In this document: positions 54,032-64,000 of the stretch, piece after piece | How positions within the stretch are numbered: position 1 is the stretch's first letter | Layout: every line of letters starts with the position of its first letter | From: Agarophyton chilense | Lineage: Eukaryota > Rhodophyta > Florideophyceae > Gracilariales > Gracilariaceae | Assembly (NCBI GenBank): GCA_030374765.1 | Contig: JARGXX010000010.1 | Coordinates: forward strand, 558,001 to 622,000 | Direction of reading: 5' to 3' | Length of the DNA stretch: 64,000 nucleotides | Notes under the pieces: generated by a model | What the model was told of the DNA's origin: nothing | Database searches by the model: none | Seen by the model: only the letters and a program-made list of their open reading frames with translations | Made by a program: the position numbers and the translations under genes

Positions 54032-55235
54032 TGTTGGCACATCACACTTGGATATTTTAGATATTTGTCCTAATGTTTTATAAGTATTTACAGAGTTTTA
54101 ATAGAATTCAAAATAATATATGGTGCCTCGGTGACTCTACAGAGACACCAAGTAAACTTTCCCACCAAATATTCTTGGTTCGAGACTTGGTCGCCTTCGC
54201 GACTACTCACAACTCTTAGAGAGTAGTCTGCGATGCTTACGACCTGCCTATCTCCTTTGCTTCAACAGAAGCCTCACCGACAATGTCGTCGGCTCTTCAT
54301 TCACATCTTCCACGAAGTCTTATCTCAGTATTGGATTCTTTTTATTATTTCTCAATTCCTTTGTTTCCCTTTTATCTACCGCACCCTCATGGTTTCATTT
54401 CTCTTTTTTTGTTGGTGGTTATTTGGTTGCTCCTGTGGCGCCGCACTTCTGATACATATTTGTTGCCGTCACCAGTACAGTGCACTAGTGATCTCATTGT
54501 AGGATACTATACACACGTTTCCTGGTTTTTATAACTTCTTCTCTGCTCTCCCCGCTTGTCGTAAAGAGAAACCTCGGACTAACTCTTCTACTTAGTCGTG
54601 ATCAAATGGAGATGCTCCGTTCGCTGATTTACCCTCTTCAGATGAAGATTTTAACGTCGTCGTGATTTTTTTTCTCCACAGCATTGCACCACAAAGTGGT
54701 CTCCCGATTTAGAAACGGCCTACCTCATTTTCGTATGATTACTTCTCTTTTGAGATGTCTCTCCGAGTTCACTCGCGTTCCTGCCTCGATTCATCTTGTC
54801 TGCAAGTTTCTACATTATGTAGGAGGCTGGTAGATTAAGTATAATTGTAATCAGACAGTCGTCGGAAGACGAACCCGATATTACGCGTAGTGGCTCCGTC
54901 AAAGACATGAATCCCGTTTTTTCCGAAGATTTCAGCGCCGCTTTCTAAGGTTTGACCTAAGGGTTCGAAACTTTCATCCACACTGTTAGAAGAGATCCCC
55001 AGTCTGGACGGATTAAAAAATAGGACTAAGCTCCTGGAGGGTGCATTTCAACGAGACATAAAGGGCAGCTTGCGAAAGCAGCTGCAAGGTATGCGCGAAG
55101 CTCACAATGGACTCGTCGAAGAGTTCTAAATACTGCGTAGTAGATGCAATACCTCTTGGATGAGGGAATTGATCTAAGAGCTCCGTTTATGAAGGGCAGC
55201 TGTCAACGCTCTCTTGAAATGCATTCTTTATGAAC
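54032..55235 (+). mobile_element. Ty3/gypsy 5' fragment (gypsy-5), broken
   Basis: An LTR of about 660 bp (TGTTGG start near 54032, CCACA end near 54693), a primer-binding site TGGTCTCCCGATTTAGAAA at 54697, and decayed gag start with GMREAHNGLVEEF at about 55.1 kb, matching the zipper of gypsy-2 and gypsy-6. The rest of the element is missing. Several breaks. Confidence 0.6.
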
Positions 55236-55303
55236 ATTAAATGTGGACCAAGAGGAAAGTGTACTTTGGCGCATTGTAGCCCAATCTACCTACGTCAAGG
55301 ATT

Positions 55304-55326
55304 GGTGCGACAACCAGTGTCGCACC
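55304..55326. other. Perfect short hairpin
   Basis: Arms GGTGCGACA and TGTCGCACC with a 5-base loop. A further GTGCGAC follows at about 55347. Confidence 0.7.
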
Positions 55327-55417
55327 CCTCCAAAAGGGGGCGTAGTGCGACTTCGGGGGGGTTTTGGCGGGAGCGTGCAGCGTGGGTATGCTGACCAAAA
55401 CACCCCGGCGGTCGTAG

Positions 55418-55744
55418 CTAGGAGGGGGTAGACAGGGGGGACACGGGGGGTAAACGGAGGGGGGCACAGGGGCTGGGGGCCGGCTGGGGGCAGGCAACTA
55501 CTGGGGTGGCATGGTATTCAAAATTGTATTTGGTTCGGGCACACGTGTCGTTCCCATCAGATTCTTGGGCCTCAATATCGAGACAATTGTTCCACGCGGG
55601 GCAGGCGTCACGTTGTCTGTCCTGTGCAGTTTCAATTAGTTTCAGATCCACCAGAATAGAATAACTTAAATTTACCTCGCGTTGCACTGCATCCAAGATT
55701 GCTTCCAAATAGAATTTATTATAACGGTCATCCTCGCTATTCAT
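55418..55744 (-). CDS. Hypothetical protein, doubtful
   Basis: A 108-codon frame from ATG at 55744. The first 80 residues look protein-like: YNKFYLEAILDAVQREVNLS, LVDLKLIETAQ, and three Cys (ACPAWNNC, DTC). The spacing loosely recalls cystatin-type domains, but I would not assign it. The last 25 residues are Pro-rich because the frame enters the G-rich tract, so a real gene would probably end or splice before it. A second minus-strand frame (56024-55737) lies directly upstream and overlaps by a few bases. Confidence 0.25.
   Translation of the reverse strand: MNSEDDRYNKFYLEAILDAVQREVNLSYSILVDLKLIETAQDRQRDACPAWNNCLDIEAQESDGNDTCARTKYNFEYHATPVVACPQPAPSPCAPLRLPPVSPLSTPS
55422..55492 (+). other. 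G-quadruplex-prone tract
   Basis: Seven or more runs of four to six G with short spacers in about 70 bases (GGGGG TAGACA GGGGGG ACAC GGGGGG TAAACGGA GGGGGG CACA GGGG CT GGGGG CCGGCT GGGGG). This satisfies the standard four-run quadruplex pattern more than once. Confidence 0.85.
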
Positions 55745-56207
55745 GTGTCAAATGGCAGCCAGTATGACACATATGTTTTCCAAAACCGTATACAGCGCAG
55801 GATAGAATGCTTCCATACGATCGAGTAGCCTCGACAGGCAAAGCATTCTTCTTTCCTTCGTAGTATGCGCCATACTGTAGTCCCTTTCGATTAGTTGTAG
55901 AAGTAGAGAGTTGAAGAGAAAATGTAGGGCTGTTGATATCGTTGATTTTAGCCGCGATTGGAAGGCTGAATAGCTTAAGTAGAACTTGATGTCGTAGCAT
56001 TAGATGGACATCAAGATATTTCACTCTTTACGTATATTTTTCAAGATACAATACGAACTTTAACAAAATTACTGTACGTATAATATTAAAATTACCGTTC
56101 GTTCTTTAACCAAATCACTGCACGTATTTTATTAAAACTCTGTGCCTATGCTTCTAAACTAGCTCTACTCATACGATGAGACTTATTTTCTTATACATCG
56201 AAAGCAC

Positions 56208-56215
56208 TATAAAAG
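56208..56215 (+). promoter_or_regulatory. TATA box candidate
   Basis: TATAAAAG, 52 bases before the ATG at 56268. Directly upstream (about 56051-56150) is an imperfect duplication with CTTTAACAAAAT / CTTTAACCAAAT and GTACGTA / GCACGTA. Confidence 0.45.
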
Positions 56216-56267
56216 GCAGAGACCTGCTGCTAAAATTCGAAGTCCATGCACCTAAGCTTCAGTTAAC

Positions 56268-56729
56268 ATGGCAGACCAGAGTCATTCGAAAAGAACAACT
56301 GCGATCCATGGCACACGATGTTCGGTCACTTCTTCAGTTCGTACTTCCAACCGCCGTCGCTCAGCCAGGCAAGTAACTTTGGAGGATGGTCCTGCTTTCT
56401 TCAACTCGGAAGTAGATACAGAAACTACTTGAGAAGCCGCTCCTCATTCTTTCCAGCCTCATAATCTTGAAGAAAGTATGCTCTTCGGCGATGAAATATC
56501 CTATGGAATGCCTGCCGAAGGAAACCGTACTAAAATGGGGAGTGCAGGTAAACCAAGAACAGGTGTTCACCCTGGTGATTATTACGCTTGGGATGTGCGA
56601 TCGGAAGGCGTGCGACGAGGTACTCATCAAAGTTCTTCAGATTCAAACTATGGACTTATCTCTACCAGCTCACTCCCATCGAACTGTGGCCTGCGTCTGT
56701 GTTTTCGGAAAGCTAGTATTGACTGCTAG
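56268..56729 (+). pseudogene. Small hydrophilic protein gene with one in-frame stop
   Basis: From the ATG (MADQSHSKRTTAIHGTRCSV) a single frame runs 154 codons to TAG, broken only by a TGA at 56430-56432 (after EVDTETT). No known domain: Ser/Thr/Arg-rich at first, then GDEISYGMPAEGNRTKMG and a Ser-rich end with SSSDSNYGLISTSS. Position behind a TATA box suggests a once-working gene. It could be a recent pseudogene, or the stop could be a strain difference or sequencing error. Confidence 0.4.
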
Positions 56730-58010
56730 ATTTCTAGTTTGGGTGTGCTAGATTGTCTATGGTTAACATTCAAGAATTGGCAGAATTTTGATGCTAGAAT
56801 ATCTAGCGCAAAATAAGAGTTCAAGTGAATGTTGAGGTGAATGTAGAAAACTAGCAAACGTCCAAAATAGCATCAGAATACTACCAATAATGGAAGAGAA
56901 CTTGGGCGATATCTTTCAGAAATCATTCATCCTAGATCACGAATTCTACCGACAATGAAAGGAATATCGAATGTTACGTAGCGCGAGATATTTCATATCG
57001 CACAAGTATCATGGCTAGTATGAACCGTTCAAATGCACCGCCCATTCACTTAAATGCCCTCCAATCACCCTAATCGTTGTTGCGTAATACAGCGATAGCT
57101 TCAGCACTCCAAACGCTCGGGCGACTCGACCGAAAGCGGGTGTCTGGATGTGAAATAAGAAGACGCCACTTCATAACTGGAGACCGGTTTCCCGTCCTGT
57201 CGCCTGACCGATTGCCGATCACTGCACCTCGCCCGATCGCTGATCGCTTCTTTTCGCCCGATCGTCGCGCTTCACTTAACGTCTTGCCAAGCGTGACACA
57301 AACTGATCTGCGCCTCCATTCTCTGGGGACCGACGGTTCAGGCAGGAATGCTGTCCCTAGAGAACTCGACAAGAACCTTTCAAAGCCCTTCCTCTTCGTA
57401 CATCATATTTCCCTACATAATTAGATAATCAGCATGCAAATGACACAACAAGTTAGATCCCTATTCCTCGCTTCATGTGAAATGCCTTCCATAGCATCGA
57501 ACTTACTTGTTCTAAACTTCTGCTCGTTCTTTGGCCCCCACGCTTCTCCATTCGCATCAATATACAGAAAAAGTCAGATATCCGTCAAAAACAAAACCAA
57601 ACCACATCAGCACCTCATTCACCTCTGCAGCAACCAATTCTCCCACTTGTCGTCCAATCTTGCCTCCCTGTCCCCTAGCAGCAGAAAACAACGGCAAATA
57701 AAATCTCCCTCCCAAACCAATACCTGATACAACTAGAAATCGCACTTACCCGTACTTCCATCATTTCCTATTCACTAAATGTCGGCCGCACTGTCGTAAT
57801 AATGAACAAATACAAGTCAGATTTTCATCAAAAAAACGAAACCAAATTGCTTCGCTGAAGACATGGCCACCGCGCACCACTGATTTGATGCATCGATGCT
57901 AGGCAACAGCTCGGGCTCCAAGTCTTTCAGTTGCCCTTGACTACTTGGCGGCCACAACTGCAAAGTCTTATTACGATGCCTCTAGGCTGGCTCCCTATCA
58001 TCTCATAAAG
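56730..58010. other. Region without a supported gene
   Basis: About 1.3 kb. Open frames at 57.08-57.42 kb and 57.43-57.73 kb on the plus strand have no recognisable domain and low-complexity composition. Nothing supported. Confidence 0.4.
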
Positions 58011-60502
58011 TCAACAAGAAAGCCACGACATGAAAGTGGAACCGTTGGTACTACGAAAAGTTCTTCGTTGCTCTCCATTCAATGAAATACCTTTTCTTCC
58101 TGAAAGCCGGCACCTGAAGTGCCACTTGCACAATAGCATTTGCCCCGACATCTTCATCACACTCCAGGTTCCGGCCATTAGCGTGTTGTCGGCAATCATC
58201 CTGTCTATATGACCTACTGCGTTGTGTTTCTCGTGCTTGAAGCACTCACGGTACTTCTCACCACCGATGAACTTTCGGTGAGGAACAATTTCCATGCATT
58301 CGAATGCGGTTGTAAACGTTCCCTACAAGAAGTCCATGACCATTTCTCCAGGCTGAGAAAAGCGAGCAATGAGTTCCTTCATCAATTCCCTCGACTTCTG
58401 CTCGGGGCGAATCTGATGGTGCACAAATCCATTGTTTTGCTGAATCCTTCAGTACAGTATTTCTCCCGGGGCCAGATGGGGAAACTGGTACGATTGTTCC
58501 ACCATGCCCGAGGAATCTGTTGGCTACATGGTTGAACTTACTGTAGTTCACCATTGCCTTCTGTTCGGAATACGGGATGCCATTCCAAACAGCTCGCACA
58601 GCCTGCTCCGTTCCTAGAAAGAGACTAATGTTGTTCCGTCTTGAGAACACCATCGGTTTTTGAGCGATAGCCTAGGAACCACATCGTCGTCTTTTCCACC
58701 GTAAAATACTTCTACATCCTCCTCTCCCTGTAGAATTATTAGCACTCGTTTACAATCTTGTGCCATAACAGGAACTGAAATCCCGAACAGAAAATAACCA
58801 GGTGCCCACCGGGACGCACCGTTTTGGAGCAGTCGTGAACTACGGTCGCCATCTTCTCCTCCGAGATCTTGTCGTATTCGGTTTCCTGTACCAAGGATCG
58901 GTTAGAACGAGTTGAGCCCTTCCATTTGGAGACAAAGTTCCCCCTGGAGGGCTTCCATGAGCGTCCACCAGCTCTTCAAACTGCACACAGTGAAGGTTAA
59001 GGGTCTTCTCCATCATGCGCTCGAGAAGCTTTAGAGCTCCCTTAGTGACACGGTCCAGCTCCCCATGAGGAGGGAGGACGTTAACAGAGGGGTCCACCGC
59101 TGCTTGTGGCTGTATATCGGCAACGACGGCAGCAATGGGCGTTCCAGGAGTGTCACCGCTCCCGTTGCCATTAAAGTATCCGGAGCCAGTGGAGGTCCCG
59201 GTCATTTGCTTCCCAACTTCCTGCACGCTCTTCGTCCCACTTTTCCTTCCTGAACCGACTTCTGCACTTCGTACTTCTTCTTCGCCATCTTCATCCAAGG
59301 ATACTAATTTCACGCTTGTTTTATTCTGCAGTGCAGAGGCGTCATTCACAGTCCGGATACCACTCTCGGAGAAAGAATGAAAACGAACGGGATGCTTGGC
59401 GCCCTTGCGTTTGAACGTTTCTAGCACTGGTCAATCCTCGGTTTCGGTGAGCTCGTACAACTTCTTGTCCAGTACATTCCACTCCACATCCGATACGAAA
59501 TCACGTACCAGGATACGCATATTGAGGTCGAAATCCTCGGAAAACGCGGTAGCCCAAGAAACGACCTCTGAGGCGGATAACGTCGGCTCCCTTTCTTCTC
59601 CAAGAGTGTATTCGGCAGTCTTGATGCCAAAGCCAAAATTTCGAGATGCAATTGAACTCATCGTAAAAGTGTCCATTTTTAGAAGCAGAGAAGGAAGCAA
59701 ACATCTACTCTGCGTCGCGGAAGCCCAGCACGGAAGCAAACACATCCCAGGCCTTGTAAACTTGCTCTATACAGTACGCCATGCGCTTACCGTGAGAGCG
59801 ATTAGAGAATGTGAAGCTTTCGACATACTTCACCACCTTCACTCTTCTTCCCCGAACCTTCCGTCGTTTGGTTGCCCGACTTGAACGCACGTGCTCAATT
59901 TGCTTCACCATAGAGAGGTAAACGAGCTGCTGGAACCTCGTAGAAGGGGTGGTTCAAAACCTTTCCCCCCCCTCCCCCCCCTTCCTTGTAGCTGCTCCGA
60001 GTTCCAATCTCTTAAAGAAATCGTTGTTCAACACCCTTTCCAACATCCCAGTAGCCATACCCCGCCTTGAATGGATGTTTCAGTCGTAGAAGTCGCGCAA
60101 ACGCCTGTCTTTCCAACCGTCTTGCTTATCGAATAAAGTCACATACCGATAAACCTGACTGAAATATTGACTAGGGCCCGTCACAGTTCCACAGAGATAG
60201 GCTGTGAGTTCCTCCTCACTGAACGTTGTGTAAGAGGAACCAAGAAATCTCTCCAAGAATGCAGCGACGGAAGCGTTGGTGCGACGATTCTGTAGCAGGT
60301 ACTTCCCGAAATTGTCGAACGTGACATCGCGTTTCGGATCTTCGGGGCCTCTGGAATCGGCGTATGCATCGCGGACTGCCATGAACGCCCTCCATATGGT
60401 AGTAAAACTTTCAACGTTCATGACGGGGGCTGGGCATCCACCAACTTGGCACCATGAACTTGAGGAGGTTGTAGAACTCCCTTCCCGAGAAATGTCCTCC
60501 AT
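58011..60502 (-). pseudogene. Beta-class N6/N4 DNA methyltransferase gene, broken
   Basis: Read on the minus strand. Upstream pieces of unknown fold (60502-60080: FGKYLLQNRRTNASVAAFLE; 59911-59431: FDLNMRILVRDFVSDVEW) lead to a Gly/Ser-rich linker and then a PF01555-like methylase domain: GRAQLVLTDPWY (motif IV, canonical DPPY, about 58.89 kb), RPGGHLVIFCSG, MVNYSKFNHV, ELIARFSQPGEMVMDF (motif I side) and FECMEIVPHRKFIGGEKY. DPPY before the SAM-binding F.G motif is the beta-class order, as in CcrM. Such enzymes put a methyl group on adenine N6 or cytosine N4. At least four frame changes or stops separate the pieces (for example between about 58.90 and 58.84 kb and near 58.3 kb), so this copy is dead. 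The upstream pieces may belong to a separate gene. Confidence 0.65.
59957..59992. repeat. C-rich homopolymer tract
   Basis: Runs of eight C twice, separated by T (CCCCCCCCTCCCCCCCC), between the upstream pieces of the methyltransferase pseudogene. Prone to slippage and sequencing error. Confidence 0.7.
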
Positions 60503-60588
60503 TAGCACGAGCGCACACGGTTTGTTTCAAAAAAGATTGAAAGGGAACGGCACGGCATAGCGTTTTTTAGTTTTGTAGTATTCTACTA

Positions 60589-63500
60589 TGTTGGGGAATC
60601 CGATAGGTTGGTTTTTCGCGAAGTCGCGGTTGGAACTCATAAGTGAGTGATATCATCAGCCTTGTGATATGAAACGGAATCCCGCATAGGATGCCTAGAG
60701 GACGAAGGTCTTAGTGGAACACGTGGCGTCATGGGTCGAGTGGCTTACCACGGCGCGCGCATAGTTGCGACCCTTCCTAGGGGAATGCCATATTGGCAAC
60801 GGCGCATGTAGTGGGGATCCATGTGGAGGGCTTTACTACCCTTTGTAGCTAGACGTCCATTAGGGACCATACCCATACAGTGGTTTGGCTAAGTGGCTGA
60901 CCACTGGGTATTATTTATATATTTATTTGGGCACTCACCCTGGCACACAGTATATAGTGCACCAGAAGTGAGCGCCGACTCCAAGTAAAGGAGGCAACAT
61001 GGGCATCATGACTATTCTGTTCCTCGCTTAGGATTTATTAACCAGAGATCCGGACGAGCTATAATAGATAGTCAGCCCCCAACCACTTCACGAGCCGTCT
61101 CGTACCTACGTTCCATCAACGTTTTACAGTTGCACTGTCCACCCTCGCTGGCGAGTAGTGGCCTTACACCCCACTTCCAGCTCGCTGGTGTTGTAGCTCT
61201 ACCACCCCTTTTCCTTCGCCGCAAGCGACCCATCGGCAGTCCGAACGCTGTCGCAGGTGTCTGCTCTCTCCGTTAGAGCGGATACTACAAGTGGTCTCCC
61301 GACTTAGAACCACTGTGGTCAGCAGCACTGAACAATTCGTTCCTGGAACGTGGAGTCGATATCAATACTTGGAAGAAGTGGAATCACTACAGTTAATGTT
61401 TATCGAACCACCTCCGGCAATTGCAGAATTCATCGTGGTTGAACACGTGGTCGAGAAGTCGAAGACACCCTTTGGTTCGCACCTGGACTCAGGTTTGGTC
61501 TAGGATGCCGAAGACCCGAAGCCAGTCGAGTACTGGTCGCCCCTGTCCTGCGGAACCACCTCCGGAACCAAGGCTCGCTTCATCTGTTGAAGCCGGAGAG
61601 CGGCTGTATCGTCAAGCGATGTCGCGCTCACGCTCGGTGAATGATGAACGAGATCTCTCGGATGTACCGGCTCCTGTGGCAGCGGCAGTCACGCCCACCA
61701 CAGAAGCTGTAGTTGACCCTGAGGTCGTCGGATTTCAAGAAGAGGATGATTGGCGCAGGGAAGTGCGTCGTCTCAAGTATGAGTCAAGCGCTTCGCGTGT
61801 GCGCATGGTTGCGTCGAACAATTACGCGTGCGCATCAAGCACTCGTTCGTCAAGACGATGGGAAGCAGGTCTCTGCATCAGTGAAAACACTACGTCAGGG
61901 TTTGAACCATCTACTGGAGAGGTACGGGTATACGCCCGATGCGCTACCCGGCTTAACCGTGGATGTAGAGGAAGTCCTCACTCGAGTTAACCCTCGTTTA
62001 TAACGCCTGGAGGCGGCAGTTCATCCGCAGACTGCTGCTAAACCAGTCGTGCTGGAAGAGGAAGGAGCTCCTTTGAAGGAAGCTGGTTCGAAGAAGTCAA
62101 AGTCGCGACGTAAGAAGCGGAAGTCCGCACGTGATTCGAGTGATGAATCTTCAAGTACGAAGGGTTTCAGTTCCAGTACTGAAAGTTCTGATGATTCAGA
62201 TACGTCAGATGACAAAGACAATGATGATGGTCATCGAAGGTCCTGATCTCGGAAAAAGAACACGTCTTCGTGGTTAATGAGATAAAAGGCTCACCTTACA
62301 GAGGATTGAAGGTGCTCCCGTGCACGAATCCGCTTTATCGGAAGGTTTTGAATCACAGGTACTACCGTCTGAAGGTGAAGAGCAAGAAGCGATCAGGACG
62401 CGAAACTGCGAAGGTGAAGGATCACATCAAAAGATTGAAGATCGCCCTTAATGACCTAATATTTGATGGGAAAACCCCCATTCTCGTTATCGAGTTTCTC
62501 ACTCGATTCGTTGCCGAAGCAGACACTCCAGAGATGAGTGAACCACAGTCATTTCTATCTTTACCACACTTCCTGAAGCGTTTTGCTTTAGAGCAATATC
62601 GTTCGGTATGCCGATCATTGACAGCCGATGAAGATGGCGTTACCTCATGGCCAGAGGCGGTGCAGTATTTGCTGCGCAGTGACGCGACTTCAAACTTGAT
62701 ACGTCAGGCGATCCTGGACCTAAGGGATGCGACCCAAAAGCATGAAGAGGGCGAAACTGAGTACAGATCAACGCTTAACAAAGCTTCAGTCCGCTGTGGA
62801 AACGTCCACTCGACGGAGGACAAGATTACCTTGTACATCGACGGGCTGGACCCGAGCATCAAGTCGTTGGTAGCTCGATATCGAGAGAAGCATGAAAGAG
62901 TCTCCTTTTTGGAGTTAGTTCAGTTTGAGAAAGCTGAAGGAGACGCGTCCAGAGCGCATGGTAGCCCCCGTCGTTCAGTGGCTTTTGGAACAACAAGGGG
63001 TAAGGAGAAGATCTCCGCCAGAGTTAATCAGCGCTGCAAACTGCTCCATCTGTAATCTTCAGTGCACTCACGAGACTCGTCGTTGGCACCCAAAGGGAGT
63101 GACTCGCATGAGGAGGCGGTCCATTTAATGGAATACAAGAACTCTTCTGTACCTACAGTGGATCTCCCACACTCGGAGTCTCAGGACGAGGAAGCCCTAA
63201 TGGCTATGGAGGGCCGTCGTCCTATGTACCGTCCCTACACGGCGCCTCCACAAGGAGTTTTTAAGAACGGGAAACCCAAATGGGTGGATACTCGGACGGC
63301 ATACCGTTCACAACCTATGTTGACCAACCGTCGTGAAGGTTTGATATGTTATTCATGTTATAGAAAACACCATTTGAGTGCAGAATGAACGCCTGCTGCA
63401 AATGATCTGAGTCGTATCATGACGAATTATGAAGCACTCTCAGAAGAGGAAAGGAGCAGCGTACCGGAGGGCATGTATTGGAAAGCCAAAAGTTAGTTTT

Positions 63501-64000
63501 CTCAGACACCAATGCGCCGGACGGACAAGCCGGTTGCTCAGAATGCTGAAGTGTTACAACCCGGAACCCCGGTAGGAAGAGGCGCCTTTGAGGCGAATAA
63601 GCCGGTGCAACCGGAAAACTAAGTGAGGGAGCCCCTAAGGGGTCGGCACTAGTCAATGCCGTAGTGCTGACCAGGGAGAGCTCGCCTCCCTGCTCCCGCG
63701 CTTGGAAGCCCAAGATTCTCTTGAGGCCTCAGAAATTTCCGCCGTACGAAATCAATCCGCCAGACGGAAAGCGAGTACAGTTGGACTGTGAGATACATCG
63801 TCCTTGGAGACGTTATACTTGTCCGTCAAAACGGGAAAGTTAACTCAGGCTAGTGTCTAAAAGAAACTATAAGGTCTATGCCGACATCGGCTTTGACAGG
63901 AATTTGATATCTCGTCGATTGACTATCCTGGACACAGATGCTAGTCTGAACTTTATACGGGAATCGGAGCTCGCTCCTGCTGACTTAGAATGTATTCGAT
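60589..64000 (+). mobile_element. Ty3/gypsy element (gypsy-6), 5' half, runs off the window
   Basis: A 5' LTR of about 700 bp (TGTTGGGG near 60589 to CTACA at 61289), a primer-binding site TGGTCTCCCGACTTAGAAC at 61292, gag from about 61.5 kb, a zinc-knuckle relic at about 63.35 kb and the start of a protease (NYKVYADIGF, TILDTDASLNFI) at about 63.87 kb. It is a sister of gypsy-2. About four breaks are seen in the part present. Age cannot be judged without the other LTR. Confidence 0.78.
61504..63388 (+). CDS. Gypsy-6 gag region (broken)
   Basis: Starts MPKTRSQSSTGRPCPAEPPP, in parallel with the gypsy-2 gag start. A Ser/Asp/Lys-rich stretch (SSDESSSTKGFSSSTESS) precedes the capsid-like domain (62.27-63.05 kb): NPLYRKVLNHRYYRLKVK, FLTRFVAEADTPEMSEPQSF, WPEAVQYLLRSDA, LYIDGLDPSIKSLVARYRE. 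The capsid is about two-thirds identical by eye to that of gypsy-2 in its best blocks. A knuckle-like ICYSCYRKHH follows. Confidence 0.7.

Noticed and set aside
55418-55744. Cystatin-like protein
   Set aside because: Only a loose Cys and helix spacing resemblance; the QxVxG-type motif is absent. Not enough to name it.
57077-57424. Arg/Pro-rich 115-codon open frame (and its antisense partner)
   Set aside because: Both strands are open with no recognisable domain; typical shadow pair.
1-64000. tRNA, rRNA, CRISPR arrays, bacterial operons
   Set aside because: I looked for tRNA T-loop/acceptor patterns, regularly spaced repeats and ribosome-binding sites. Nothing convincing; primer-binding sites of the LTR elements only mimic tRNA 3' ends.

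Overview
The window is nuclear DNA of a eukaryote. The host genes are short, densely packed, on both strands and almost without introns. One encodes an ER translocon TRAP-gamma subunit and one an INSIG-like ER protein, which rules out a prokaryote. The mix (compact intron-poor genes beside large piles of Ty3/gypsy elements and a Mutator-like transposon) fits a red alga of the Chondrus/Gracilaria kind. That assignment is inference; no rRNA or organelle marker is present.

Layout. From 1 to about 10.4 kb is a host gene island: TRAP-gamma (SSR3), an INSIG-like gene converging on it, an eroded DEAD-box helicase, a SET-domain methyltransferase of the RuBisCO-LSMT/SETD3 type, a dynamin GTPase-domain relic, a small RING protein and a membrane-anchored coiled-coil protein. 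From 10,478 to 37,113 lies one Mutator-like DNA transposon (MULE). It is bounded by a perfect 9-bp target duplication (TGTCAGGAC at 10469-10477 and 37114-37122) and has about 260-bp terminal inverted repeats. Only about 7.0 kb of the 26.6 kb is the MULE itself: a Ulp1-like cysteine-protease gene, two zinc-finger-like blocks and a MULE transposase with a SWIM finger. Two Ty3/gypsy elements are inserted in it. Gypsy-1 (10695-17597, minus strand, 5-bp duplication CTAGT, LTRs identical as read) sits in the left inverted repeat. Gypsy-2 (20370-33089, plus strand, duplication CAACC, a GC-rich chromovirus) splits the coding part.

From 37.1 to 64 kb is repeat-dominated DNA: a 27-bp minisatellite; an old gypsy-2-like fossil on the minus strand (about 39.9-44.6 kb) with an old gypsy-1-family LTR nested in it (41783-42817); gypsy-3 (45727-51049, minus, duplication GTTTA, chromodomain); a Ty1/copia fossil (about 51.1-53.9 kb); a 5' gypsy fragment (about 54.0-55.2 kb); a G-quadruplex-prone patch; a short TATA-box gene interrupted by one stop; a broken beta-class N6/N4 DNA methyltransferase gene (58.0-60.5 kb); and the 5' half of gypsy-6, which runs off the right edge.

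The host genes form no evident pathway; TRAP-gamma and INSIG both act in the ER membrane, but convergent adjacency is weak evidence of a link. The best finding is the reconstructed insertion order: MULE first, then gypsy-2, then gypsy-1, each step fixed by its own target-site duplication and, for gypsy-1, by an unoccupied copy of the target in the opposite inverted repeat.
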